Shown here in pieces: positions 27,056 through 35,883 of a DNA stretch of 64,000 nt. The DNA is from Acetobacterium sp965140355. GTDB taxonomy: Bacteria; Bacillota; Clostridia; Eubacteriales; Eubacteriaceae. Where the stretch lies: the NCBI GenBank assembly GCA_965140355.1, contig OZ223195.1, forward strand, positions 1-64,000. Direction: 5' to 3'. Position numbers and translations under genes: made by a program. The notes under the pieces were generated by a model that was not told the origin of the DNA, did no database searches, and was given only the letters and a program-made list of their open reading frames with translations. Position 1 is the stretch's first letter. Every line of letters starts with the position of its first letter.

Positions 27056-30000
27056 ATGAAAATCAACGAAAACAAGAGGCGATCAAAGTCGATTAAGAGT
27101 AAGCTACTTTTGGGTGTATTAGGTGTCACAATACTTGTTTTTGCAATTTGTATCGGTGTATTCACTTATAATGCTTATACATCATCACTGAATCAGGCGA
27201 AGAGCTATACTCAATCTCAAGCAGACAGTTATGCAAATGATATTAATAATGAAATCACCAAGGTAGAGATTGTACCTAAAACGTTAGCACTGTCCTTTGA
27301 AGGCATGAAAAATGGGGATCAGATAAACCGTGATCAGGCTATTGACATCTTGAAAAAGGTGTTGGAGGATAATCCCAATATTTTTGATATCTGGATGATT
27401 TGGGAACCTGATGCTTTTGATGGAAATGATGAAGCTTATAAAAACCAACCGGGTTATGATGAAACTGGTCGACTCGTACCGTATGTTTATAAAAACGGGA
27501 ACAGTATCGTTACTGAGGCCATTCCTAATTATACGGTTGAAGCAGAAAATGCCTATTATCAACTTCCCTTTAAATCTGGTAAAGAAGTTGTAATGGAGCC
27601 ATATGTAAGTATCATTGATAATGAACCAATTTCAATGACAACAATCGCCTTTCCGATTAAATCGGGAGAGACTGTTTTGGGTGTTGTCGGGGTTGATATT
27701 GAACTAAGTGCGCTAAAATCATTGGTTTCAGAGATTACCCTATATCAGACCGGTTATGCAGAATTGATTTCCAACCAGGGGGCGATACTTGCTCATCCGA
27801 CGACTGATTTAGTTGGCAGTGATGCTTATGCAAGCTACGATCATGCGGTTATTGGCGATACAGTTACAAAAGGCGAAACCCTTATCTTTGAAGGATCGTC
27901 TGATGCCACGGATAAAAACAGTGTGATCGCAATGGCCCCGATTTCTTTTGGAGAAACAGGAACGCCATGGTCGCTGATGATCGTAGTTCCACAAAATGAA
28001 ATTACTTCGACTGCTCGAAATAATATTATGGTAGCACTGGTATGTACTTTTATAGCAATAGTGCTGCTGGCCATTGCAATTAATAAGATTGCCAAATCGA
28101 TAACTAACCCGATTGGACAAGTTAATAAGATGATTCAGGAAATGACGAAAGGCCATTTGAGTCTGCGTCTTAATATGGAGACCAATGATGAAATTGGAGA
28201 AATGGCTGCGGCAATGGATAAAATGGCTGATACGCTTCAATTTACGGTTATTAACACGATGAAGGATATTGCAGCAGGAGACGTTTCTTATAACATCGAA
28301 ATAACAGATTCCCAGGATGAAATCACACCCGCTTTGAAACAAACCGTTGAAAGGATTCGTGAGCTGATTTCCGAAACCAATCGGTTATCGGCGGCAGCCG
28401 TTGAAGGAAAACTTGATATCCGCGGGGATGCCAATGCTTTTAGTGGGGGATTTAAAGACATCGTGGTTGGTATAAACAATACGCTTGATGCTGTTATTGA
28501 ACCGATCAACATGGCTTCGAATTATATGGAAAAAATCGGACAGGGGATTATTCCAGAAAGAATTACAAAAACATATTACGGCGATTTCGATAGTCTCAAA
28601 AATAGTATTAATGCTTGTATCGATGGTTTAGATGGATTGGTAGAAGCAAATATGATTTTAGCAAAATTAGGTCGAAATGATTTTAGTGATAAGATTGAAA
28701 ATGATTATCAGGGGATCTATGGAGAAATGTGCGCAGCTATCAACAATATTCGCAGAAAGCTTGATCATATTGAAAACATCAATAACAATATTGCTAACGG
28801 TGACTTGCGTGATTTGGATGACTTGAAAAGTAGAGGAAAGCATTCCGAAAAGGACAATCTGATCCCCAGTTTTATCAGGATGTTGGATAATATTAAGACA
28901 TTGGTTGATGAAACAGAAGAAATGTCGAAGTGCGCAGTTCAGGGTAATTTTGAGTATCGGGGTGATGCCAGTCAGCTGCCAGGGCAATATGCTGAGGTGA
29001 TTTTAGGTTTCAATCAGACTTTAGATGCCATCATTGAGCCGTTGATTGAAGCTTCTCAGGTTTTGCAGGAGTTGGCAAATGGTAACTTGCAGGTAAAAGT
29101 GATAGGGGATTATAAAGGGGACCACGCAAAAATTAAAAACGATCTAAACACAACCATTGTAGCTCTGGACGGTTATGTCAATGAGATTGCCAATACTTTA
29201 GCTTCTATCGGAAAGGGCAATATCGATCATCAAATTACGGCAGATTATCTGGGCGATTTTTCGGCTATTAAAAATGCACTAAACGAAATCACAACCCGCT
29301 TAAGCGCGACGTTGTCAGATATTAATGATGTAGCAACTCAGGTCGAAGTTGGCTCCAGACTAATTTCAGATGGGGGACAGACGCTTGCTCAGGGTACCAC
29401 CGAACAAGCCAGTTCAACTCAGGAACTTTCTGCGTCGATTGATGAGGTGGCGGCAGAAACGAAGCAAAATGCTCTTCGTGCCAGCGAAGCGAATGAGCGT
29501 TCAGTGCAAGTTCGAAAGAATGCTGAATTGGGAAATAGTCAGATGAGCAAAATGGTTTCAGCAATGCAAGAAATTAATGTTTCATCCAATGATATTTCAA
29601 AAATCATCAAAGTGATTGATGATATTGCTTTTCAGACCAATATTCTAGCATTAAATGCAGCCGTAGAAGCTGCTCGCGCGGGAGAGCATGGCAAGGGATT
29701 CGCTGTGGTTGCTCAGGAAGTTAGAAATCTGGCCGCACGAAGTGCCGATGCCGCCAAAGAAACGACGACCTTAATTGAAGGCTCGATTGAAAAAGTAGAC
29801 GTTGGTGGAAAAATCGCCGATGAAACGGCTGAAAGTCTAAAACAAATTCTCAAAGAAATTGATCAGGTTGCGGCTTTGGTGGGTACGATTGCCCAGGCAT
29901 CGAATGAACAGGCATCAGAAATCGCTCAGATTACTCAGGGTATTGAACAGATTGCTCAGGTGGTTCAAACCAATTCGGCCACTGCCGAAGAAAGCGCGGC

Positions 30001-30172
30001 TGCCAGTGAAGAACTAACCGGTCAGGCTGAAATGCTTAAACAGATGGTTGATTCCTTTCAGTTAAAACAGCAAGCTACCACGGTAAATAAACCGGATTTG
30101 GAAATGAAAAGATCGGCAATTTTAAGTGAAATAGAACCGCAAATTATTCTGGATGATTTGGACAAGTATTAA
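27056..30172 (+). CDS. Methyl-accepting chemotaxis protein with dCache sensor and serial HAMP-like linkers
   Basis: The 1038-residue receptor has a membrane helix (about 17-40), an external dCache_1-type sensor (about 41-325, with IWMIWEPDAFDG, EPYVSIIDNEPISMTTIAFPI and GVVGVDIELSAL, the pattern of amino-acid and carboxylate sensors), and a second membrane helix (about 327-345). HAMP and several HAMP-like repeats follow, and the signalling hairpin has IDDIAFQTNILALNAA and EAARAGEHGKGFAVVAQEVR. The end is IILDDLDKY, matching the tail of the receptor at 10920. A purine-rich ribosome site precedes the ATG. A methylation helix rich in AAEETK-type residues is present. It stands alone and its ligand is unknown. 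Confidence 0.93.
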   Translation: MKINENKRRSKSIKSKLLLGVLGVTILVFAICIGVFTYNAYTSSLNQAKSYTQSQADSYANDINNEITKVEIVPKTLALSFEGMKNGDQINRDQAIDILKKVLEDNPNIFDIWMIWEPDAFDGNDEAYKNQPGYDETGRLVPYVYKNGNSIVTEAIPNYTVEAENAYYQLPFKSGKEVVMEPYVSIIDNEPISMTTIAFPIKSGETVLGVVGVDIELSALKSLVSEITLYQTGYAELISNQGAILAHPTTDLVGSDAYASYDHAVIGDTVTKGETLIFEGSSDATDKNSVIAMAPISFGETGTPWSLMIVVPQNEITSTARNNIMVALVCTFIAIVLLAIAINKIAKSITNPIGQVNKMIQEMTKGHLSLRLNMETNDEIGEMAAAMDKMADTLQFTVINTMKDIAAGDVSYNIEITDSQDEITPALKQTVERIRELISETNRLSAAAVEGKLDIRGDANAFSGGFKDIVVGINNTLDAVIEPINMASNYMEKIGQGIIPERITKTYYGDFDSLKNSINACIDGLDGLVEANMILAKLGRNDFSDKIENDYQGIYGEMCAAINNIRRKLDHIENINNNIANGDLRDLDDLKSRGKHSEKDNLIPSFIRMLDNIKTLVDETEEMSKCAVQGNFEYRGDASQLPGQYAEVILGFNQTLDAIIEPLIEASQVLQELANGNLQVKVIGDYKGDHAKIKNDLNTTIVALDGYVNEIANTLASIGKGNIDHQITADYLGDFSAIKNALNEITTRLSATLSDINDVATQVEVGSRLISDGGQTLAQGTTEQASSTQELSASIDEVAAETKQNALRASEANERSVQVRKNAELGNSQMSKMVSAMQEINVSSNDISKIIKVIDDIAFQTNILALNAAVEAARAGEHGKGFAVVAQEVRNLAARSADAAKETTTLIEGSIEKVDVGGKIADETAESLKQILKEIDQVAALVGTIAQASNEQASEIAQITQGIEQIAQVVQTNSATAEESAAASEELTGQAEMLKQMVDSFQLKQQATTVNKPDLEMKRSAILSEIEPQIILDDLDKY

Positions 30173-30257
30173 AATATCCTAACGGTTACCTGAGTAATTA
30201 CAGCAGATGATTGCTCAGGTAGCTAAACCCACAATGATTGTAAGCTAGAGGATGTGT

Positions 30258-31178
30258 CTAAACAAGGATGCCAACTGGGGTTTCGTTTAAAATATCGGTA
30301 TTGCCATATTCTCTGGCGATTTTCATAAAATCCAACATACCTTTGCTGATGTGTTTGTTTTTATGATAAACAAGGTTAAATGTCCGGTTCCAACGATTCG
30401 ATACATTTTTAATCACAAAAATGTCGCCGGTTTTAATTTCTTCTTCAACTAATCGGATTGAAATAGCCGCTAGGCAATTGTTTTTCATAACAATTGTTTT
30501 GATAATTTCGGGAGAGGTTACTTCCCAGCCAATATTTAAATTAAAGCCCTTTTTCTGGGTGAATTCCATAAATAATTTTCGAGTGCCACTTCCTTGTTCC
30601 CGCATAATAAAAATTTCTTTTTCCAGTTCACTTATTTTTATTTGTTTTTGTCCGGCGAAACGATGGTGTTTTCCGCAGATAATAACAAGATAGTCATTAA
30701 TAACAGGCTCGACGATTAAGTCCGCATTTTTTGTTTCTCCTTCAACAAGTCCGATGTCCAACTCGGCATTGAGCAGACGGGCCTCTATCATTTTAGTGTT
30801 ATTGACATAACTAAAGGTATCAATATCTGCGTTTCTTTTTTTAAAATCATTGATCAATGATGAAAGCAAACAAGCACCAATGGTGACAGTTGAACCTATT
30901 TTTACCAATTCTTTGCGTCCGACAACACTTGACATACTTTTTTCCAGTTCATCAAATTGACGGATCACGACACGGGCATGTTGGCTTAAAAATTTTCCGG
31001 CTTCAGTAATAAATAGGCGTTTTCCCAGACGCTCAAAAAGTTGAACATCATAATGGTTTTCGAGTTCTTTAATAACCTGGCTCACTGATGGTTGGGTAAT
31101 AAAAAACTGTTTTGCGGCAAGTGACATTGATCCGGTTTGTTCAACAGCAACAAATATTTTCAGATGGCGAATATCCAT
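30258..31178 (-). CDS. LysR-family regulator divergent from the siroheme/Fe-S gene
   Basis: The protein has about 306 residues. The N-terminal winged helix is typical: MDIRHLKIFVAVEQTGSMS, AAKQFFITQPSVSQVIKELE and LFERLGKRLFITEAG. The effector-binding region (VKIGSTVTIGACLLSSLINDF onward) resembles the CysB/CysR-type fold of CysL and related regulators of assimilation. ATG 31178 is preferred over the upstream ATG because LysR proteins start with MDIRHL and a GGAG lies upstream. It is transcribed away from the siroheme/ferredoxin gene with a 165-bp shared promoter region, the usual arrangement for a LysR activator and its target. The effector is unknown. Confidence 0.9.
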   Translation of the reverse strand: MDIRHLKIFVAVEQTGSMSLAAKQFFITQPSVSQVIKELENHYDVQLFERLGKRLFITEAGKFLSQHARVVIRQFDELEKSMSSVVGRKELVKIGSTVTIGACLLSSLINDFKKRNADIDTFSYVNNTKMIEARLLNAELDIGLVEGETKNADLIVEPVINDYLVIICGKHHRFAGQKQIKISELEKEIFIMREQGSGTRKLFMEFTQKKGFNLNIGWEVTSPEIIKTIVMKNNCLAAISIRLVEEEIKTGDIFVIKNVSNRWNRTFNLVYHKNKHISKGMLDFMKIAREYGNTDILNETPVGILV

Positions 31179-31343
31179 TTTTTCTGCTCCAATCGATACC
31201 AATAGTTGATATAGGTAATTCTTATTGATAATATAAAATAATACCATTTTATTTATATGAAAACAAGTGCTATACTTTGTCTAACATGTACATGAGTTAT
31301 TAAGAAATAAAATATAGTTACTACTTTAGAGGAGATAAACGTG

Positions 31344-32225
31344 ATGACATTAGCAATTAGTAAAGAAGATGAAAAAAAGGTTAAAGGATTAGGATTTTTA
31401 AGAAATCGGGGAACGGATAATTTTTCAGGTCGGGTGATTACCGAAAATGGTTTAATAACGACTGAGCAGGCGAAATGTATTATTGAAGCTGCCGAAAAAT
31501 ATGGAAATGGTAAGTTGGCATTAACGACGCGATTAACCATTGAATGTCAGGGAATTCCATTTGAAAAAATTAATGAATTTAAAGCATGTTTAGCTCAAGG
31601 GGGGTTAGAAACGGGGGGAACTGGCGCTAAAGTACGTCCGGTTTTATCGTGTAAAGGAACAACGTGTCAATATGGTTTGATTGACACGTTTGCTCTCGCC
31701 AAAGAAATTCATGATCGCTTTTATACCGGTTTACGTGAGATGACATTGCCTCATAAATTTAAAATTGCGGTGGGCGGTTGTCCGAATAATTGTGTTAAGC
31801 CAGATTTAAATGACTTGGGTATTATTGGACAATACCAGCCTGAATTACAACAAGAATCTTGCCGGAATTGCAAAAATTGTAATGTAATAAAATCCTGTCC
31901 GATTGGCGCTATCAAAATCAAAGATGGACAGATAGAAATCGATGAAAATGCTTGTTTGAATTGCGGGCGTTGTATTGATCAATGCCCGTTTGAGGTCATT
32001 ACAAATGGGATAAAAGGCTACAAACTTGTCATTGGTGGGCGCTGGGGGAAACAGGGGAATAAGGGAAAAACCTTGGAAACGCTGTTTAGAAATAAAGAAG
32101 ATGTATTAGATATGGTCGAAAAGATTATCTATTTTTACAAGGAGCAGGGGCAACCGGGAGAACGATTTGCGACCACCATTGAACGTTTGGGTTTTGAAAC
32201 TGTACAAGAAAAATTACTGAGTTAA
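31344..32225 (+). CDS. Siroheme-type sulfite/nitrite reductase-like protein with two 4Fe-4S ferredoxin motifs
   Basis: The 293-residue protein begins with the ferredoxin-like half-domain of sulfite/nitrite reductases (GLITTEQAKCIIEAAEKYG, LTTRLTIECQGI). Next come CKGTTCQYG and GGCPNNC, the C-x5-C and C-x3-C pattern that binds the coupled siroheme and 4Fe-4S cluster. Two ferredoxin clusters follow, CRNCKNCNVIKSCPIG and CLNCGRCIDQCPFE. Its layout resembles the AsrC subunit of anaerobic sulfite reductase, but AsrA and AsrB are not adjacent, so a stand-alone reductase with another electron donor is likely. GAGGAG lies before GTG 31341 and ATG 31344. Divergent LysR control is likely. Confidence 0.85.
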   Translation: MTLAISKEDEKKVKGLGFLRNRGTDNFSGRVITENGLITTEQAKCIIEAAEKYGNGKLALTTRLTIECQGIPFEKINEFKACLAQGGLETGGTGAKVRPVLSCKGTTCQYGLIDTFALAKEIHDRFYTGLREMTLPHKFKIAVGGCPNNCVKPDLNDLGIIGQYQPELQQESCRNCKNCNVIKSCPIGAIKIKDGQIEIDENACLNCGRCIDQCPFEVITNGIKGYKLVIGGRWGKQGNKGKTLETLFRNKEDVLDMVEKIIYFYKEQGQPGERFATTIERLGFETVQEKLLS

Positions 32226-32279
32226 AATGGAGAGAATAAAGAAATTACAATTATTTAAATAAAAAACGGAGAGCGTAAA

Positions 32280-33194
32280 ATGGAGATAAAAAAAGTATCG
32301 ATCATCGGTTTGGGAGCGCTGGGGATCCTCTTTGGGGATTTGATCTTTCGAAAAAGTAGTTCGGATTTGACGATTATTGCTGATCAAAAACGCATCGAAA
32401 AGTACAAAACAGAGGGTATTTTCTGCAATCAGAAACGGTGTGATTTTAATTATTTATCGCCAGAAGATGAAACCGTGATAGCGGATCTGATAATATTCTG
32501 CGTTAAAATTAATGGTCTGAAAGAAGCGATTCAAGCGGTTGAAAAACACGTTGGCCCGAACACTATCTTCATTTCCTTATTAAACGGCATCACCAGTGAA
32601 ACCATCATCAGTAAACATTTTGGTGAAAAAAATTTGGTTTGGTCAGTGGCTCAGGGGATGGATACGGTTAAAGTGGAGAACCAACTTCATTATACGAATC
32701 CGGGGATAATTTGTTTTGGTAATCGCAATTCAGATGAACCCTCAAGTACGGTTAAACGAGTTAAAAACTTTTTTGACAAAGTAGGAATTGCCTACCAGAT
32801 TGACAATCAGATGGAACGGAAAATATGGTCTAAATTTATGCTGAATGTTGGAATAAATCAAGTTGTTTCGGTTTTTGGAGAAAACTTCGGAAGTGTCCAA
32901 AAAATGGGGAAACTGCGGAACTTGATGATCGCAGCCATGGCTGAAGTAATTCCAATTGCACAAAAAGAGGGGATCGATTTGAATCAAGCCGATATTAACT
33001 ATTGGCTTGGAGTGGTCGATGCCCTGGATGCCAAAGGAAAACCATCGATGCGTCAGGATGTTGAAGCAAGACGCCCTACTGAAGTTGAACTTTTTTCGGG
33101 AACCGTTTTACAACTGGCAAAAAAACATGGAACTGTTACCCCAGTGAATGAGTTGCTTTATAAAAAAATAAAAGAAGTAGAAAGTTCGTATTAA
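32280..33194 (+). CDS. Ketopantoate reductase family protein (ApbA/PanE-like)
   Basis: The 304-residue protein has an N-terminal Rossmann motif (VSIIGLGALGILFGDL), the NADP-binding second strand (LTIIADQKR), ISLLNGITSE and the C-terminal helical domain with KFMLNVGINQVVSVF and QDVEARRPTEVELFSGTV, the ketopantoate reductase signatures (catalytic Lys in the KxxxN segment, Glu in PTEVE). The known reaction is NADPH-dependent reduction of 2-dehydropantoate to pantoate in coenzyme A synthesis. Other family members reduce related 2-oxo acids. It lies 54 bp after the siroheme protein gene with a good ribosome site and ends at a terminator, so it may be in the same transcript. Confidence 0.82.
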   Translation: MEIKKVSIIGLGALGILFGDLIFRKSSSDLTIIADQKRIEKYKTEGIFCNQKRCDFNYLSPEDETVIADLIIFCVKINGLKEAIQAVEKHVGPNTIFISLLNGITSETIISKHFGEKNLVWSVAQGMDTVKVENQLHYTNPGIICFGNRNSDEPSSTVKRVKNFFDKVGIAYQIDNQMERKIWSKFMLNVGINQVVSVFGENFGSVQKMGKLRNLMIAAMAEVIPIAQKEGIDLNQADINYWLGVVDALDAKGKPSMRQDVEARRPTEVELFSGTVLQLAKKHGTVTPVNELLYKKIKEVESSY

Positions 33195-33227
33195 ACAAAG
33201 CACAAAATTCCATTTCATCAGAAAAAT

Positions 33228-33311
33228 AATCATTATCAGAACTCAATTGACACGATCAGCAAATCGCTGGTGGTTAAGAGATATCTGATGATGATTTTTT
33301 TGTAACCGCAT
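33228..33311 (+). terminator. Terminator after the ketopantoate reductase-like gene
   Basis: A 13-bp stem (33228-33240 with 33294-33306, one G-T pair) encloses a loop with a smaller internal hairpin and is followed by a run of T residues. Confidence 0.6.
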
Positions 33312-33461
33312 TATATTTAGCAATTTTCTTAAGTAACCGTTTAAATTAGAGTTGTTTATAAACAGATTCGTTTTTATTAAGCGTCAATTTAAAACAAAGA
33401 AGATAATTAAAACAGTAAATTAGGCCTAATTTTTTAATTTTAAAAATATGGAGGCGTTTAC

Positions 33462-33490
33462 TTGACAAGGATGATTTTAAGAGGTATTAT
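33462..33490 (+). promoter_or_regulatory. Sigma-A-type promoter of the corrinoid methyltransferase operon
   Basis: TTGACA (33462-33467) and TATTAT (33485-33490) are separated by 17 bp, and the coding start is 63 bp downstream of the -10. A perfect palindrome 30 bp upstream (33417-33432) could bind a regulator. Confidence 0.8.
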
Positions 33491-33552
33491 GTGAAAACAG
33501 ACATGTACACACAAGTTATACAAGTAATGAAAACTAAAGGAGACAGTAAATA

Positions 33553-34182
33553 ATGTTGGATTTAAAAGTACTAACACAAACTTTAGGGGATCTAGAAGAA
33601 GATGAAGTGATGGAGCTATTAAAAGATTTTATGGAAACCAATCCTTCGGAATCTGAAGCGTTGGAAGCTGTGGCAGCTTGTCAGAGTGGAATGGCGATTG
33701 TCGGAGATCTTTTTGAAAAAGGCGAATACTTTGTAGGCGACTTGATTTTTGCGGGAGAATTATTAACTGAAGCAATTAACGTCTTAAAACCAGCCCTTGG
33801 AGGTGGTGATTCGGCTGCGATTGGTACTATTTTATTAGGAACTGTTCACGGCGATTTGCATGACATTGGCAAAAATATTTTCCGTAGTATGTCAGAAGCA
33901 GCAGGATTTGAAGTAATTGATTTGGGGATTGATGTTTCAGCTGATGTTTTTGTAGAAAAAGCCAAAGAATGCAAACCGCAGATTATTGGGATGAGCGGTG
34001 TGTTAACCTTAGCTATTGATTCGATGAAAGAAACTGTGGATGCCGTTAAAGCAGCAGGTATTGATGCTAAAATTATCGTTGGTGGGAATCCAGTAACTAA
34101 AGACGCATGTGAATATGTGGGAGCGGATATATACACTACGAATGCAGCTGAAGGTGTGAAATTGTGTCAAAATTGGATTTAA
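33553..34182 (+). CDS. Methyltransferase corrinoid protein (MtgC/MttC-like)
   Basis: The 209-residue protein has the two-domain layout of methyltransferase cognate corrinoid proteins. A helical cap (residues 1-85) contains GEYFVGDLIFAGELL, and a Rossmann-like B12-binding domain contains HGDLHDIGKNIF. Asp-x-His-x-x-Gly supplies the histidine that ligates cobalt from below. GMSGVLTLAI and IIVGGNPVT contact the nucleotide tail. It carries methyl groups between a substrate methyltransferase and the tetrahydrofolate branch of acetogenesis. The partner methyltransferase that acts on tetrahydrofolate is next. No substrate-specific methyltransferase (MttB or MtaB type) lies in the cluster. AAAGGAG precedes the ATG. 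Confidence 0.92.
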   Translation: MLDLKVLTQTLGDLEEDEVMELLKDFMETNPSESEALEAVAACQSGMAIVGDLFEKGEYFVGDLIFAGELLTEAINVLKPALGGGDSAAIGTILLGTVHGDLHDIGKNIFRSMSEAAGFEVIDLGIDVSADVFVEKAKECKPQIIGMSGVLTLAIDSMKETVDAVKAAGIDAKIIVGGNPVTKDACEYVGADIYTTNAAEGVKLCQNWI

Positions 34183-34267
34183 ATTAGATTGACTAAATTT
34201 ACGAGTTAAATAATATAGAGTTAAGCCAGATAGATAATTAGGGCAGAATATTTTAAAAGGAGCGAAT

Positions 34268-35074
34268 ATGATTATTATTGGAGAGAAAATTAATGGGACG
34301 ATACCAATAGTAAAAGAAGCTATTGAAAAACGTGATGTTGCCTTTATTGCAGATCGTGCAGTTAAACAAACAGAGGCTGGAGCAGATTTTATCGACGTCT
34401 GTGCCAGCACCGCCCCTGAATACGAAATAGAGACACTGAAATGGCTGATGGCGGTCGTTCAAGATGCAACCGATACGCCTTTATGTATTGACAGCCCTAA
34501 CCCCCGAGTGATTGAAGCGGTGTTTAAATACGCGAATAAACCGGGGATATTAAATTCCATTTCGGAAGAAGGGGATAAATGTGAGGTATTATTACCTTTG
34601 TTGGCTGGTAATACATGGGAAGTGGTAGGTCTCACCTGCGACAATAACGGTATTCCTAATAATGTGCAAACAAAATTAGATATTACCAAAAGCATGGTAG
34701 AGAAAGCGGCTCAATATCAGATTACCCCCGATCGGATGCATATTGATCCGTGTGTGATGGCACTTTCTACGGAGAATAATTCGATGTTGAATTTTCAACA
34801 GGAAATCAAAGCAATCAAGGAATTATATCCAACGATTCATGTAACTGGTGCGATTAGCAACATGTCCTTTGGACTGCCAGTCCGTTCGCTTTTAAATAAA
34901 ACATGTATGGCATTTGCTATTCAGGCAGGAATGGACTCAGCAGTTATCGATCCGATGAATCGCGATATGATGGGAACTATCTTTGCGACATACGCGCTTA
35001 TGGGTAAAGATAAACATTGTCGAAAATATAGTAAAGCATATCGGTCAGGTCGAATTGGCTCACTTGCTAAATAA
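34268..35074 (+). CDS. Methylcorrinoid:tetrahydrofolate methyltransferase (MtgA/AcsE-like)
   Basis: The 268-residue protein is a pterin-binding TIM barrel. Visible motifs are IIIGEKINGTIP at the N-terminus, GADFIDVCAS (the conserved Asp that anchors the pterin), PLCIDSPNPRVIEA, NSISEEGDKCE, CDNNGIPN and GAISNMSFGLPVRSLLN. Enzymes of this family move the methyl group between methylcobamide protein and tetrahydrofolate, feeding the Wood-Ljungdahl pathway. It follows the corrinoid gene by 85 bp without a terminator between, so both are transcribed together. A terminator follows. With the TetR gene next, this is an inducible demethylation module lacking its substrate-specific methyltransferase. 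Confidence 0.9.
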   Translation: MIIIGEKINGTIPIVKEAIEKRDVAFIADRAVKQTEAGADFIDVCASTAPEYEIETLKWLMAVVQDATDTPLCIDSPNPRVIEAVFKYANKPGILNSISEEGDKCEVLLPLLAGNTWEVVGLTCDNNGIPNNVQTKLDITKSMVEKAAQYQITPDRMHIDPCVMALSTENNSMLNFQQEIKAIKELYPTIHVTGAISNMSFGLPVRSLLNKTCMAFAIQAGMDSAVIDPMNRDMMGTIFATYALMGKDKHCRKYSKAYRSGRIGSLAK

Positions 35075-35090
35075 GGAATATTTAAAATTA

Positions 35091-35136
35091 AACGTATTGT
35101 CATTGAATCGTGTATTCAAAAGCAATACGTTTTTTA
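35091..35136 (+). terminator. Terminator of the corrinoid methyltransferase operon
   Basis: The arms AACGTATTG (35091-35099) and CAATACGTT (35123-35131) pair, with a second nested stem in the loop, and a T run follows to 35136. Confidence 0.8.
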
Positions 35137-35204
35137 TTTATCAGAATTCTTGAATAAATATAGCCTTGAGAAAATTTATTTTCTTAAGGCTGATGCTAAA
35201 GAGA

Positions 35205-35233
35205 TTGACAATAAGTGAACGATCATTTACTAT
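35205..35233 (+). promoter_or_regulatory. Promoter of the TetR gene with an overlapping operator
   Basis: TTGACA (35205-35210) and TACTAT (35228-35233) are 17 bp apart. The spacer contains AAGTGAACGATCATTT (35213-35228), an imperfect palindrome that matches 15 of 16 bases of the site at 35884-35899 read on the other strand. Autorepression by the TetR protein is the simplest reading. Confidence 0.75.
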
Positions 35234-35250
35234 AGAAAAGAGGTGATCAG

Positions 35251-35814
35251 ATGAGAAAAAGAGATGATGAAAAAGAAAAAAGTATTAAAAAAGCTGTCAT
35301 TAAACTCATTCTTCATGAAGGCTTTCATGGAACATCCATTTCTAAAATTGCTAAAGAGGCCGGTGTATCACCGGCGACGCTTTATATCTATTTTGATAGT
35401 AAAGAAATGATGTTAAAAGATATTTACCGAGACTATGCTGAAGAAATTTATCATCACATAATAAATAGCATCCACCAGGAAATGAGCGGCAAGCAATTAA
35501 TCGAAGTCCTAATGCGAAGTTATTATGAATATATTCAGGAAAATGAGGAAATTTTTAATTTTGTCGAACAATTTTCTCACTGTCCATCATTGTCAGGTGG
35601 TTGTTCAGAGATGCAAGGTGTCTTTAATATCAATCATTTAATTGTTGAACTTAAAGCGAATGAAGTGATTAGAGATTATTATAATGAAAATATTTTGTCA
35701 ATTATATTTTATCCGGTCAAGTCTATCGCGGTTGATTATAATAAATCAAGAATCGAACAGGATGAATTACTAGAAGAGATGATTAGTATTATTCAAAATA
35801 CGTTATTAATCTAA
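35251..35814 (+). CDS. TetR-family transcriptional regulator
   Basis: The 187-residue protein has a typical TetR N-terminal domain: KAVIKLILHEGFHGTSISKIA, then EAGVSPATLYIYFDSKEMML as the recognition helix and FDS-K turn. The C-terminal helical domain is variable and should bind the inducer. It contains SHCPSLSGGCSEM with two cysteines. AGAGGTG precedes the ATG. Its own promoter carries an operator-like palindrome, and a second near-identical site lies after its terminator. It is placed after the corrinoid and methyltransferase genes, but no matching site was seen at their promoter, so its targets are itself and whatever lay downstream before the IS110 element arrived. Confidence 0.9.
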   Translation: MRKRDDEKEKSIKKAVIKLILHEGFHGTSISKIAKEAGVSPATLYIYFDSKEMMLKDIYRDYAEEIYHHIINSIHQEMSGKQLIEVLMRSYYEYIQENEEIFNFVEQFSHCPSLSGGCSEMQGVFNINHLIVELKANEVIRDYYNENILSIIFYPVKSIAVDYNKSRIEQDELLEEMISIIQNTLLI

Positions 35815-35831
35815 AGTAACCAAAAAAAATT

Positions 35832-35866
35832 GCGAGATTATTTGTTTTCGAAAGATAATCTCGCTA
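35832..35866 (+). terminator. Terminator of the TetR gene
   Basis: GCGAGATTAT (35832-35841) pairs perfectly with 35854-35863 around a 12-nt loop. The T tract is short and the A tract upstream suggests activity in both directions. Confidence 0.75.
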
Positions 35867-35883
35867 ATTCTTAAGAAATAATT

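Larger units (their letters stand above)
33195..33552. other. Intergenic region with terminator, palindrome and promoter
   Basis: The 358-bp gap upstream of the corrinoid protein gene holds the terminator at 33228-33311, the perfect 16-bp palindrome AAATTAGGCCTAATTT (33417-33432), and the promoter at 33462-33490. I see no cobalamin riboswitch core. Confidence 0.65.

Noticed and set aside
27809..28342. Open frame of 177 codons on the minus strand inside the third chemoreceptor gene
   Set aside because: It is a shadow of the receptor coding strand, without ribosome site or known motifs.
33195..33552. Possible cobalamin riboswitch before the corrinoid operon
   Set aside because: I looked for the conserved B12-box and adenosylcobalamin core and did not see them. 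The region instead holds a terminator, a palindrome and a promoter.
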